A stretch of 64,000 nucleotides of DNA from Gemmatimonadota bacterium (GTDB lineage Bacteria; Gemmatimonadota; Gemmatimonadetes; Gemmatimonadales; Gemmatimonadaceae): the NCBI GenBank assembly GCA_026387915.1, contig JAPLKS010000014.1, positions 1 through 64,000 on the forward strand. Direction: 5' to 3'. Below, piece after piece: positions 56,778 through 64,000 of the stretch. The translations under genes and the position numbers were made by a program. The notes under the pieces are model-generated. The model was not told the DNA's origin. It did no database searches and was given only the letters and a program-made list of their open reading frames with translations. Every line of letters starts with the position of its first letter. Position 1 is the stretch's first letter.

Positions 56778-59375
56778 CTACTTCGTAATGACGCCGCGCA
56801 GTCCGCGCGACACGAGCGCGGAGACGTTGGTCAGGATGCGGGGCAGTGCGATGCCGCCGCGCGACGCAAGGTAACGCGGCTCCCAAATGGGATCGAACTT
56901 TTGCTTGAAGCCGCGCAGCCCCTGAAAGTTGTAGAAGTTTTCGGTGTGCTTGAACAGCAACGCGCCCACGCGATTCCAAATCGGCGCGAGCTGTCTGTTT
57001 TCGAGCCCCGAGAGCGGGGCCATACCGAGGTTGAAGTGATCGAACCCGGCGTCGCGCCCCCACTGCATCATCTGCACGAACAAATACTCCATCGCGGCTT
57101 CGGGCGCCTGTGCGGTGTAGCGCATCAAGTCCACCGTCAGCTCTTCGTGATGCGCGCCCTCCCAGAGGTTGGCAAAGGCCACAATCTGACCGTCGCGTCG
57201 AATGACGGCAATCGTGGTGCTGCTCAGATACCGTTCATTCCAAAATCCGAGCGAGAATCCTTTCTCTCGCGTGCCACGGCTCTCCAGCCATTCGTCCGAC
57301 ACGCGCTTGAGGTCGGGGAGGAGTGGGAGAATGCCGGCTCCCTGATGTACCTCAAAGCTCGCGCCCTCGGCCTCAGCGAGGCGCACGCTACGACGGAGCC
57401 GCCGCCGCGATCCGCCGTCGAGGTTGAAGTCGCGGAGTGGCACGCGTCCTTCTTCACCCAACTTGAGCAGCGTCAAACCCATGTCGAGGTAGAGCGGAAG
57501 ATTGTGCATCCGTACCTGATAAAACGCCGTGGCGGCGCCATGGCGATCCGCGAGTGCGCGGAACTCCCACGCGAGTTCTTTGCGATGGCGCGGCGAGCCC
57601 ACCGGGTCACCCATGGCGACAAAACTTCCGCCCTCGGCGCCATACATGACGAACGCAGACTTGTCCTCCGAGAAGAGCAGCGATTTGTCGCCTAGGAGGG
57701 CCAGATACGACAACGTGTCGGGCGACTCGCGCACGATCGTCTCGACGTGGTCGAGTGTCGAAGCGTCAGGCGCGATGGTCTTGGTGGTGACCGGGCGGAG
57801 CAACCGGTAGAGCGCGACGAGCGCGACGCCGACGCTGACGCCCACGAACGAGCGGAGAAAGCGCGGCGCGTCGCTTCGCAGGGCAAACTGCCACCAGAGA
57901 TCGTGCGAGTACGCGACGTTTTTGTACGCAAAGAACCCGAGCCACCCGCTCGCAATCAGCACCGTGGCCGTCATGATGAGCCACTGCGGTGAAAGGAACT
58001 CGGCGAGGAGCGAGGCGCGCCGGTAGAAATGGCGACGCGCGGGGATCAGTGTGAGGAGAATGATGCCAAGCGCGGCCGCTTCCTCGTAGTCCCAGCCCTT
58101 GAGCAAAGACGTGAGAATGCCGATGGGAAGTCCGATGACCGTGAGGTAGTACGCCGCATCGAGCCGACGCGCGAGTCCATACGCGAGAATCAGGAGCGCC
58201 GCGCCCGTGAGACTCGCGACGAAGTGGGATGATTCGATGACGGCGAGCGGCACGAGGTCGCCAATGACCCGCATCCGGATCCGGACCTCCGGCGTGGCGC
58301 CGGAGAAGAGGAGAATCACGCCGCCAATGAAAGTGGTGAGCGAGAACAGCGCTGGAGCTGCCACCGGCACCCACCCGCCCGCGACGCGCGCCACTCGTGC
58401 CACGCGGGATTTGCCGCGCGACATTTCGCTGGCGGCGAGTAGCACCAGCGCGATGCCGAGCGGAAACAGATAGTAGATGATGCGAAAGACAATGACCGCG
58501 CTGAGTAGCCCCGTGGGCGCGGCAAAGCGGCTCAGGAGCGCGATCAGCGTCACTTCAAATACGCCGAGTCCGCCCGGCACGTGACTCACGAGCGCCGCAA
58601 CCTGCGCGAGGGTGAAGGCGCCGAGGACGAGGCCGAACGTGAGCGTGGCCGGCGGAAGCGGGATGGCCGACCAGAGCACCGCTGCGACAAGCGCCCAGTC
58701 CACGATTGCGATGACCAACTGAATGACGGCGATCTGCCACGTGGGTGGCACGAACTCCCAGTCACGCAAACGAATCGGCCGCCGGTAGAACTCGCAGGCC
58801 ATCACATAGCCGAACACGACCAGCAGTAGCAATGCGCCGACCGGCCGGAGCGCAATGAGCGGAACGCCGAGCACGCTGCCCGCTTCGGCGGGAATGAACA
58901 GCAGGGAACCGCCCGCGACGGCGAGCACGCCGATCCAGAACGTGACGGTGTTGAACGCGATTGTCAGCGCAATTTCTGCACTCGACAGACCGGCGGCGTT
59001 GTACAAACGGTATCGGAGGCCTCCACCGAGCAACACCGGAAAGCCGAGTGCATTGGAAAACGAAAATGCGATGAACGAGATGAAGGCCACGCGCGGCGCG
59101 GGAAGTTGGTGCTTGATGTATCGCAGCGCGAGAATGTCGTACGTCACCAGCACCGCATAGGCGGCAATGGCATAGAGTGTGGCGCGCACGATGAAGGGCG
59201 TGTCGAGATCGCGCATGGCGTTGCGTATCTCGCGCACGTTGTATGTGGCGAACTGTTCGCGCAGCGCGAATAACGCGAGGGCGAATATTCCCATGCCCAG
59301 TGCCACACCGATCCAGCGCCCCCATTTCTGCACGGGAGGCTCGAGCGGGAGGGCTTCACTCGCCTGCAGGCTCAT
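56778..59375 (-). CDS. mprF: MprF-type aminoacyl-phosphatidylglycerol synthase/flippase
   Basis: 865 aa, full length for bifunctional MprF. About 13-14 hydrophobic segments form the flippase half (residues 20-520, including FSNALGFPVLLGGGLRYRLYNAAGLS) and a soluble C-terminal GNAT-like synthase domain follows (540-865) with AEGGSFVAMGDPVGSPRH, FYQVRMHNLPLYLDMG and HFNLGMAPLSGLE. It transfers an amino acid, usually lysine or alanine, from tRNA to phosphatidylglycerol, making the envelope less negatively charged. Convergent with the VirJ-like hydrolase. Confidence 0.9.
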   Translation of the reverse strand: MSLQASEALPLEPPVQKWGRWIGVALGMGIFALALFALREQFATYNVREIRNAMRDLDTPFIVRATLYAIAAYAVLVTYDILALRYIKHQLPAPRVAFISFIAFSFSNALGFPVLLGGGLRYRLYNAAGLSSAEIALTIAFNTVTFWIGVLAVAGGSLLFIPAEAGSVLGVPLIALRPVGALLLLVVFGYVMACEFYRRPIRLRDWEFVPPTWQIAVIQLVIAIVDWALVAAVLWSAIPLPPATLTFGLVLGAFTLAQVAALVSHVPGGLGVFEVTLIALLSRFAAPTGLLSAVIVFRIIYYLFPLGIALVLLAASEMSRGKSRVARVARVAGGWVPVAAPALFSLTTFIGGVILLFSGATPEVRIRMRVIGDLVPLAVIESSHFVASLTGAALLILAYGLARRLDAAYYLTVIGLPIGILTSLLKGWDYEEAAALGIILLTLIPARRHFYRRASLLAEFLSPQWLIMTATVLIASGWLGFFAYKNVAYSHDLWWQFALRSDAPRFLRSFVGVSVGVALVALYRLLRPVTTKTIAPDASTLDHVETIVRESPDTLSYLALLGDKSLLFSEDKSAFVMYGAEGGSFVAMGDPVGSPRHRKELAWEFRALADRHGAATAFYQVRMHNLPLYLDMGLTLLKLGEEGRVPLRDFNLDGGSRRRLRRSVRLAEAEGASFEVHQGAGILPLLPDLKRVSDEWLESRGTREKGFSLGFWNERYLSSTTIAVIRRDGQIVAFANLWEGAHHEELTVDLMRYTAQAPEAAMEYLFVQMMQWGRDAGFDHFNLGMAPLSGLENRQLAPIWNRVGALLFKHTENFYNFQGLRGFKQKFDPIWEPRYLASRGGIALPRILTNVSALVSRGLRGVITK

Positions 59376-59688
59376 CGCGTTGGGGTCACGTGGGGAGACT
59401 CCGTCATGCCGGGGGCTGGTCGTGCGACGGCACGCTCGGAAAGATGGCCTCAGAACGGTTCCAACGCCAAGAGGACGTGGCCAGTTCCCGTTGTTTATCG
59501 CTTGGGCGTGGCGTCCGCGATGATTGGCCGCCCGCGGGCGCCCAACGGCGGCGGTTCGGCGTGGCGCAACGTGGGGGGGACCCAGCGCACGGATGCGGCC
59601 GATACTCTAAATTGCAGGTTACACCATCCCGCACGGCTCTGTGGCGCGGGAACTCCCGACAGACCTAACTTTGTCCTTGTCACGGTTC
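59376..59688. other. 313-base divergent intergenic region
   Basis: Lies between mprF and the cytochrome gene and should hold both promoters. No coding content with recognisable domains; a GC palindrome is seen near 59530. Confidence 0.5.
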
Positions 59689-60030
59689 ATGACGCGTATC
59701 GTACTGCTTGTTGCCATTTTGAGTTTCTCCGCTATTCGCACCCCTGCGCTCGCTCAACAGTTCATGGACGGCAAACCGATCTACGAAGAGAACTGCCGCG
59801 AGTGCCACGGCCCACGCGGCGTGCCGCCCCAAACGATGCTGGTGAAGTACGAACGCATTGCGACGTTCAACGCGCTGTTCATCAAAAAGCGCTCGGTTGA
59901 CTCGCTCGTGAAGATTCTCACGAAGGGAAAAGGGAAAGACATGAAGTCCTTCAAGGACAAGATGTCGAAGGACGAGATGACCGCCGTGGCCGCATACGTG
60001 CGCGAGTTGGCGGAGAAGTCGAAGTCATAG
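59689..60030 (+). CDS. Monoheme cytochrome c
   Basis: 113 aa from the ATG at 59689 (a frame starting at 59641 places the signal too far in). Signal peptide ending at ALAQQF, one heme motif CRECH (about residue 38) and a distal Met candidate in KDMKSFKDKMSKDE. A small soluble periplasmic electron carrier of class I. The sequence after the heme is lysine-rich. The DUF2867 gene starts 40 bases downstream. Confidence 0.85.
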   Translation: MTRIVLLVAILSFSAIRTPALAQQFMDGKPIYEENCRECHGPRGVPPQTMLVKYERIATFNALFIKKRSVDSLVKILTKGKGKDMKSFKDKMSKDEMTAVAAYVRELAEKSKS

Positions 60031-60070
60031 CTGGCGGGGACTTTCATTCAGGGAAGGAGCACCCTTCGCG

Positions 60071-61573
60071 GTGGCCGATCTCCCGATGCACGTTTCATCC
60101 GCAGTGGACCGCGCTCCGGCGTTGCGGGCGCGATCGACACATGTGTTGGTCACCGGCGCCACGGGCTACATCGGCGGCCGATTGGTGCCGCGCCTGCTCG
60201 CCAAAGGCTACGCCGTGCGCTGCGTGGCGCGCGACCCGAGCCGCCTCGAGGGACGGTCGTGGTCCGGCGTCGAGATCGTCGCAGGAGACCTCAGCGACGC
60301 GGAGGCCACGCGGCACGCACTCGCCGGAATCGACACCGCCTACTACCTCGTCCACTCGATGGCGGCGGGGGAAGCGTTCCGCGAACGCGATCAGGCGATG
60401 GCGCTGGCGTTTGGGCAGGCGGCCGCCGCGGCCGGTGTGCGCCGCATCATCTACCTCGGTGGACTGGGTGATCCCAAAGAGGTGCACAGCAAACACCTGA
60501 TCTCGCGTCAGGAAGTGGGCCGAAGCCTTGCCGCCGCTGGCGTGCCGGTCACGGAATTCCGCGCGGCGGTCATTGTAGGATCGGGGAGTGCGAGCTTTGA
60601 GATCATTCGCCATCTCATTGAGCGGCTCCCCCTGATGATTGCGCCCATCTGGGTGCGCACGCGCTGCCAACCGATTGGGGTGCGCTCGGTGATCGAGTAC
60701 CTCATGGAAGCGCTCGATCATCCCACCGCCAACGGAATTTATGAAATCGGGGGCGAGGATATTCTCACCTACCGCGAAATGATGATGCGGTACGCGCGCA
60801 TTCGTGGATTGCGTCGCTTCATCGTGTCGTTCCCGGTGCCACGTCCAGAGTTCAGCGGGCGATGGGTGGATGTGTTCACGCCCATTCCCTTCAGCATTGC
60901 GCAACCGCTCGTCGAAAGCTTGCAGACGGAGGTGGTGGTGCGTGACAATCGCGCGCGCACCACCTTCCACGTGCGTCCCACGGGCTACGATGATGCCGTT
61001 CGCCTGGCCCTCACGCGACTCGCGCAAGACAGCGTCGAAACCACCTGGGCGTCGAGCTTGTCGAGTATGTCGCGCGATTTCGACGAGGCAGACGTGCTCG
61101 GCTCCCACGAGGGCATGCTGCTCGATCGGCACCGCCGTCGCGTGAAGGCGTCGCCGGAGCGCGTGTTCGAGGCGATTTGTAGCTTGGGCGGTGAGGAAGG
61201 ATGGCCGGCGGGCAACGCGCTCTGGCAGTTGCGCGGCCTCATGGACCGTGTGGTGGGTGGGGTGGGGATGCGGCGTGGGCGTCGGCATCCTCGCGAACTG
61301 CGCGTGGGCGATCCGCTCGATTTTTGGCGCGTCGAGGCCCTCGATGTTCCACATCTCCTGCGGCTCCGCGCCGAGATGAAGTTGCCGGGGCGCGCCTGGT
61401 TGCAGTTTGAGGTGGTGGCCGACCGCGCAGGGTCGTGGGTGGAGCAAACGGCTTTCTTTGATCCCGATGGAATCCTCGGATACCTCTACTGGTACTCAGT
61501 ACTACCCTTCCATCGGTTCGTCTTTCCGGGGCTCATCGGCTCGCTCAAACAACAGGCGGAGTCCGAAGACTAG
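60071..61573 (+). CDS. NAD(P)-binding SDR-like protein fused to DUF2867
   Basis: 500 aa; GTG start with AAGGAG ten to twelve bases before. The N-terminal half (residues 20-330) is an atypical SDR/NmrA-like Rossmann fold: VLVTGATGYIGGRL, AGDLSD, YLVHSM and a YEIGGED strand. The C-terminal part (about 350-500) is DUF2867: DRHRRRVKASPERVF, WQLRGLMDRVVGGVG and GYLYWYSVLPFHRFVFPGL. Fusions of this type are common and have no proven substrate. Confidence 0.87.
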   Translation: MADLPMHVSSAVDRAPALRARSTHVLVTGATGYIGGRLVPRLLAKGYAVRCVARDPSRLEGRSWSGVEIVAGDLSDAEATRHALAGIDTAYYLVHSMAAGEAFRERDQAMALAFGQAAAAAGVRRIIYLGGLGDPKEVHSKHLISRQEVGRSLAAAGVPVTEFRAAVIVGSGSASFEIIRHLIERLPLMIAPIWVRTRCQPIGVRSVIEYLMEALDHPTANGIYEIGGEDILTYREMMMRYARIRGLRRFIVSFPVPRPEFSGRWVDVFTPIPFSIAQPLVESLQTEVVVRDNRARTTFHVRPTGYDDAVRLALTRLAQDSVETTWASSLSSMSRDFDEADVLGSHEGMLLDRHRRRVKASPERVFEAICSLGGEEGWPAGNALWQLRGLMDRVVGGVGMRRGRRHPRELRVGDPLDFWRVEALDVPHLLRLRAEMKLPGRAWLQFEVVADRAGSWVEQTAFFDPDGILGYLYWYSVLPFHRFVFPGLIGSLKQQAESED

Positions 61574-61720
61574 GCGTGGTGCAGGGTGCGCGGTTGCTTG
61601 CGGTTCCGCCGCGTTGGCTCAATGTGGTATCACCTCAAGCGGATGACGCGTTGCCCGCGTCATGACTCGTGGACATACTTCGGTCTGAGTTGCGCTGCTG
61701 CCCACCGAACCCTGTCCATT

Positions 61721-63163
61721 ATGACCGCCGAGTCTCCGTTCCCCGCGTCCGACGACGCCTCGCTCGAATACTCCCGTGCGCAAATGCTTGCCATGGGGCA
61801 GGCGGTGCTGGAACGCTCAGTGGATCACGTGGCAGCGATCGGCAGTCAGCCGAGTCGCGGCAATGTGGACGCCGCTGAGTTGTGCCGCTCGCTTCGAGAG
61901 CCGATCCCCGAAGCTGGCACGGAACTCGAGCCGCTGCTCGCGCTCCTCTTTGATGACCTCATTCCGCGATCCTTCACAACTCCCTCACCCGGCTACCTCG
62001 GCTACATCCCGGGGGGCGGTGTGTACCCTGCCGCGCTCGCGGACTTTATTGCCGACACCACCAATCGGTACACCGGCGTATGGCAGGCCGCGCCCGCACT
62101 CGTGCAGCTCGAAAGCAATGTGCTGGAGTGGATGTGCGAATGGATGGGTTTTCCTGCCGGCGCCAGCGGACTGCTCACCACCGGCGGATCAGGGGCGACG
62201 TTCAATGCGGTGCTCTGCGCACGGGAGCGCCTCCTCGGTCCGGACATTCGGCGCGGCACCATCTATACCTCGAGCCAAGCGCATCTCTGCATTGTGAAGG
62301 CGGCGAAGCTCGCGGGCATTCACGCCGATCGCGTGCGCTTGATTCCAGTGGACAGTCATTTCCGTATGCGAATGGACGCGCTCAAGGCCGCGATTGCCGA
62401 AGATCGCGCCGCGGGGTTCGTGCCCTTTCTCGTCGGCTCGTCCGCGGGAACGACCAACACCGGTGCGGTTGACGCGCTCGATGAGATTGCCGACCTCTGT
62501 GCCGCGGAGAAACTCTGGCATCACGTAGACGGGGCGTACGGCGCGTTCTTTCACGCCTGCCCGGAACTGCGACCGCTGCTCCGCGGGCTCTCGCGTGCCG
62601 ATTCGCTGACGCTCGATCCGCACAAGGGCATGTTTTTGCCCTACGGCACCGGTGCGCTGCTCGTCCGCGACGCCAGCGCATTGCGCGATGTCCATGCGGC
62701 CACGGCCGGCTATCTCCCCGAAAGTCCGGAGGAGTTCTACGATCCGCATCAGTACGGGCCTGAACTCTCTCGCGGATTTCCCGGGCTTCGCGTCTGGATG
62801 GCGGTGAAGATGTACGGGGCGGCTCGCTACCGGGCGGCCATCGCCGAAAAACGAGCACTCGCCGTGTGGGCGGCAGAGCGCGTGGCGCGCATTCCGGGCA
62901 TTGTGATGGATGCGGAGCCGCAGCTCTCGCTCTTTGCGTTCCACCTCGAAGGGCCCACGCTCGCGACGCAAGCCGCACGCAATGCGGCGACCGCCGCACT
63001 CGTTGAACAGGTCACTCGGCGCGGCAAGGTGCTCCTCTCGGGCTGCACCCTGGACGGGCGCTATCTCGCACGCGTCTGCGTGCTGAGTTTTCGGACGCGC
63101 ATGGAGCAGATGGAAACTTGTGTGACGCAACTCGCCGAGGAAGCCGCGAAGCTGCTCGCGTAA
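61721..63163 (+). CDS. Group II PLP-dependent decarboxylase (aromatic-amino-acid type)
   Basis: 480 aa from the ATG at 61721. PLP features: VGSSAGTTNTG, the phosphate/ring-binding DGAYGAFFHAC and the Schiff-base lysine in TLDPHKGMFLPYGTGALL. The substrate-entry motif PGYLGYIPGGGVYP is typical of aromatic L-amino-acid and related decarboxylases. It removes CO2 from an amino acid to give an amine. It is followed by a strong terminator. Confidence 0.88.
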   Translation: MTAESPFPASDDASLEYSRAQMLAMGQAVLERSVDHVAAIGSQPSRGNVDAAELCRSLREPIPEAGTELEPLLALLFDDLIPRSFTTPSPGYLGYIPGGGVYPAALADFIADTTNRYTGVWQAAPALVQLESNVLEWMCEWMGFPAGASGLLTTGGSGATFNAVLCARERLLGPDIRRGTIYTSSQAHLCIVKAAKLAGIHADRVRLIPVDSHFRMRMDALKAAIAEDRAAGFVPFLVGSSAGTTNTGAVDALDEIADLCAAEKLWHHVDGAYGAFFHACPELRPLLRGLSRADSLTLDPHKGMFLPYGTGALLVRDASALRDVHAATAGYLPESPEEFYDPHQYGPELSRGFPGLRVWMAVKMYGAARYRAAIAEKRALAVWAAERVARIPGIVMDAEPQLSLFAFHLEGPTLATQAARNAATAALVEQVTRRGKVLLSGCTLDGRYLARVCVLSFRTRMEQMETCVTQLAEEAAKLLA

Positions 63164-63180
63164 AGACGCCTGCGTAAACA

Positions 63181-63212
63181 TCGTGCGCGCCGCGAGTCAG
63201 CGGCGCGCACGA
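63181..63212. terminator. Bidirectional terminator between convergent genes
   Basis: Perfect 13-base arms TCGTGCGCGCCGC and GCGGCGCGCACGA around GAGTCA, followed by TTCGTTTAA. It separates the decarboxylase gene from the convergent barrel gene. Confidence 0.8.
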
Positions 63213-63229
63213 TTCGTTTAACGGGCGGT

Positions 63230-64000
63230 TCAGAAGGTGAAGGTCAACGACAGACTCATCCAACTGCCGCTCACGCCGCTCGCGATGCTCGTGGTTCGCG
63301 AACCGCCGGGGCCCAGCGGCCGGCCAGGGCGACGGACGCCCGCGACGCCGAGCGAGACGTCCGAACTTCCCGCGACTGTCCCAATCTCCGGCACCAACTC
63401 GATGCCTTTGGCAATGGGAATCGACCCATTGAGCGCGACGCTCGTGGCCCAACTCGACGATGATGCGGACGCGAGCGCCCGTTGCGCCGAGGAACTGGCG
63501 CCGGAATAGCTGGCCGATGCGCCAACGCTCCCCTCACCAATCGGAACGGTGAGCGCGCCCGTAAACCAATACATCGGCCCCACAGGGACGAGGCGGTTCG
63601 GTTGATCGGTGCGGCTCGCGCTGATGGGGATGTACAGGTTGGCAGACCAGCGGGTGTCCCAGTCTTCGCCCCCGGCGACGGCGGGGTTATCGAGCGGCGC
63701 GTGCAGGTTGAACTGTGCGGTGAAATCCCCGCCGCCCGGGTACAAGTTCCTGCCGCCGAGTGAATCGGCCGTGCTGGTGGAGTAATCCACCACGCCACTC
63801 CAGTCGCCCTTCGCTGTTTTGCCTGTGAGCGTGGCGCCGCCGAGCATGGTGGTGCCGCGCCAGTAGGCTCTGGTCAATGCCGATGGCCGTGGTTCGATTT
63901 CGATGCCGCCGCGCAGGTTGAGGACTACGTCGCCCATCGGGAACGTCAACGTTCCGTGCGCGCCGGTCATGGCCTGTGTGCCAAAGTTGATCGATTGCAT
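63230..64000 (-). CDS. Outer-membrane barrel-like protein, truncated by window edge
   Basis: At least 256 aa; the reading frame continues to the last base, so the true start and any signal peptide may lie beyond. The visible part is Gly/Ser-rich with amphipathic beta stretches (LTFPMGDVVLNLRGGIEI, LYIPISASRTDQ, VPVGPMYWFTGAL) and ends in LSLTFTF, the aromatic end expected of outer-membrane barrels. I do not recognise the family. Confidence 0.6.
   Translation of the reverse strand: MQSINFGTQAMTGAHGTLTFPMGDVVLNLRGGIEIEPRPSALTRAYWRGTTMLGGATLTGKTAKGDWSGVVDYSTSTADSLGGRNLYPGGGDFTAQFNLHAPLDNPAVAGGEDWDTRWSANLYIPISASRTDQPNRLVPVGPMYWFTGALTVPIGEGSVGASASYSGASSSAQRALASASSSSWATSVALNGSIPIAKGIELVPEIGTVAGSSDVSLGVAGVRRPGRPLGPGGSRTTSIASGVSGSWMSLSLTFTF

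Overview
The window is about 64 kb of GC-rich bacterial chromosome with tightly packed genes, many joined by ATGA or GTGA overlaps. I infer a Gram-negative heterotroph, most likely a member of the Gemmatimonadota. The reasons are SusC/SusD outer-membrane uptake genes outside an obvious Bacteroidota background, many secreted amidohydrolases, esterases and peptidases, PAS-rich hybrid histidine kinases, and an RND efflux operon. The phylum is inference; there is no rRNA gene in the window.

Layout. 1-48: 3' half of a tRNA-Gly(CCC). 271-4158: two convergent secreted amidohydrolases. 4366-7514: a four-gene electron-transfer operon (dicluster ferredoxin, FAD/NAD(P) oxidoreductase, membrane protein with a diheme cytochrome b histidine pattern, nonaheme cytochrome c). 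7523-9019: ECF sigma factor, small membrane protein and Spy/CpxP-like protein. 9197-11749: membrane hybrid histidine kinase. 11894-17801: TolC/adaptor/RND efflux operon, then a DinB-like gene and tRNA-Pro(GGG). 18485-20637: a small AT-containing island with a hipBA toxin-antitoxin pair, bounded by a 25/27 direct repeat of the tRNA-Pro gene. 21358-27686: amidase, and a symporter/SDR/tartrate-dehydrogenase-like operon divergent from an M20 deacylase. 27837-34548: SusC, SusD, P1 peptidase and metallo-beta-lactamase-fold protein, a likely uptake-and-hydrolysis operon. 34561-37630: aldehyde dehydrogenase, threonine dehydratase-like enzyme, DUF2283 protein.

37739-47089 is a signalling block: two soluble hybrid kinases flank an NtrC-like regulator that lacks the sigma-54 contact motif, followed by a chemoreceptor and CheW. 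47175-51609 holds an SGNH hydrolase, FMN-dependent hydroxyacid oxidase, DinB-like protein, thioesterase and an outer-membrane barrel. 51816-54128 is a second chemoreceptor with a nitrate/nitrite-sensor-like (NIT) region. 54227-59375 holds a secreted protein, a lipoprotein esterase and a VirJ/AcvB-like hydrolase that converges on MprF, which points to making and breaking aminoacyl-phosphatidylglycerol. 59689-63163 has a monoheme cytochrome c, a DUF2867 reductase-like protein and a PLP decarboxylase. The window ends in a partial barrel protein.

The two observations I rate highest are the cytochrome/ferredoxin operon at 4366-7514 and the tRNA-Pro hipBA island at 18485-20637. No CRISPR array, transposase or integrase was seen.
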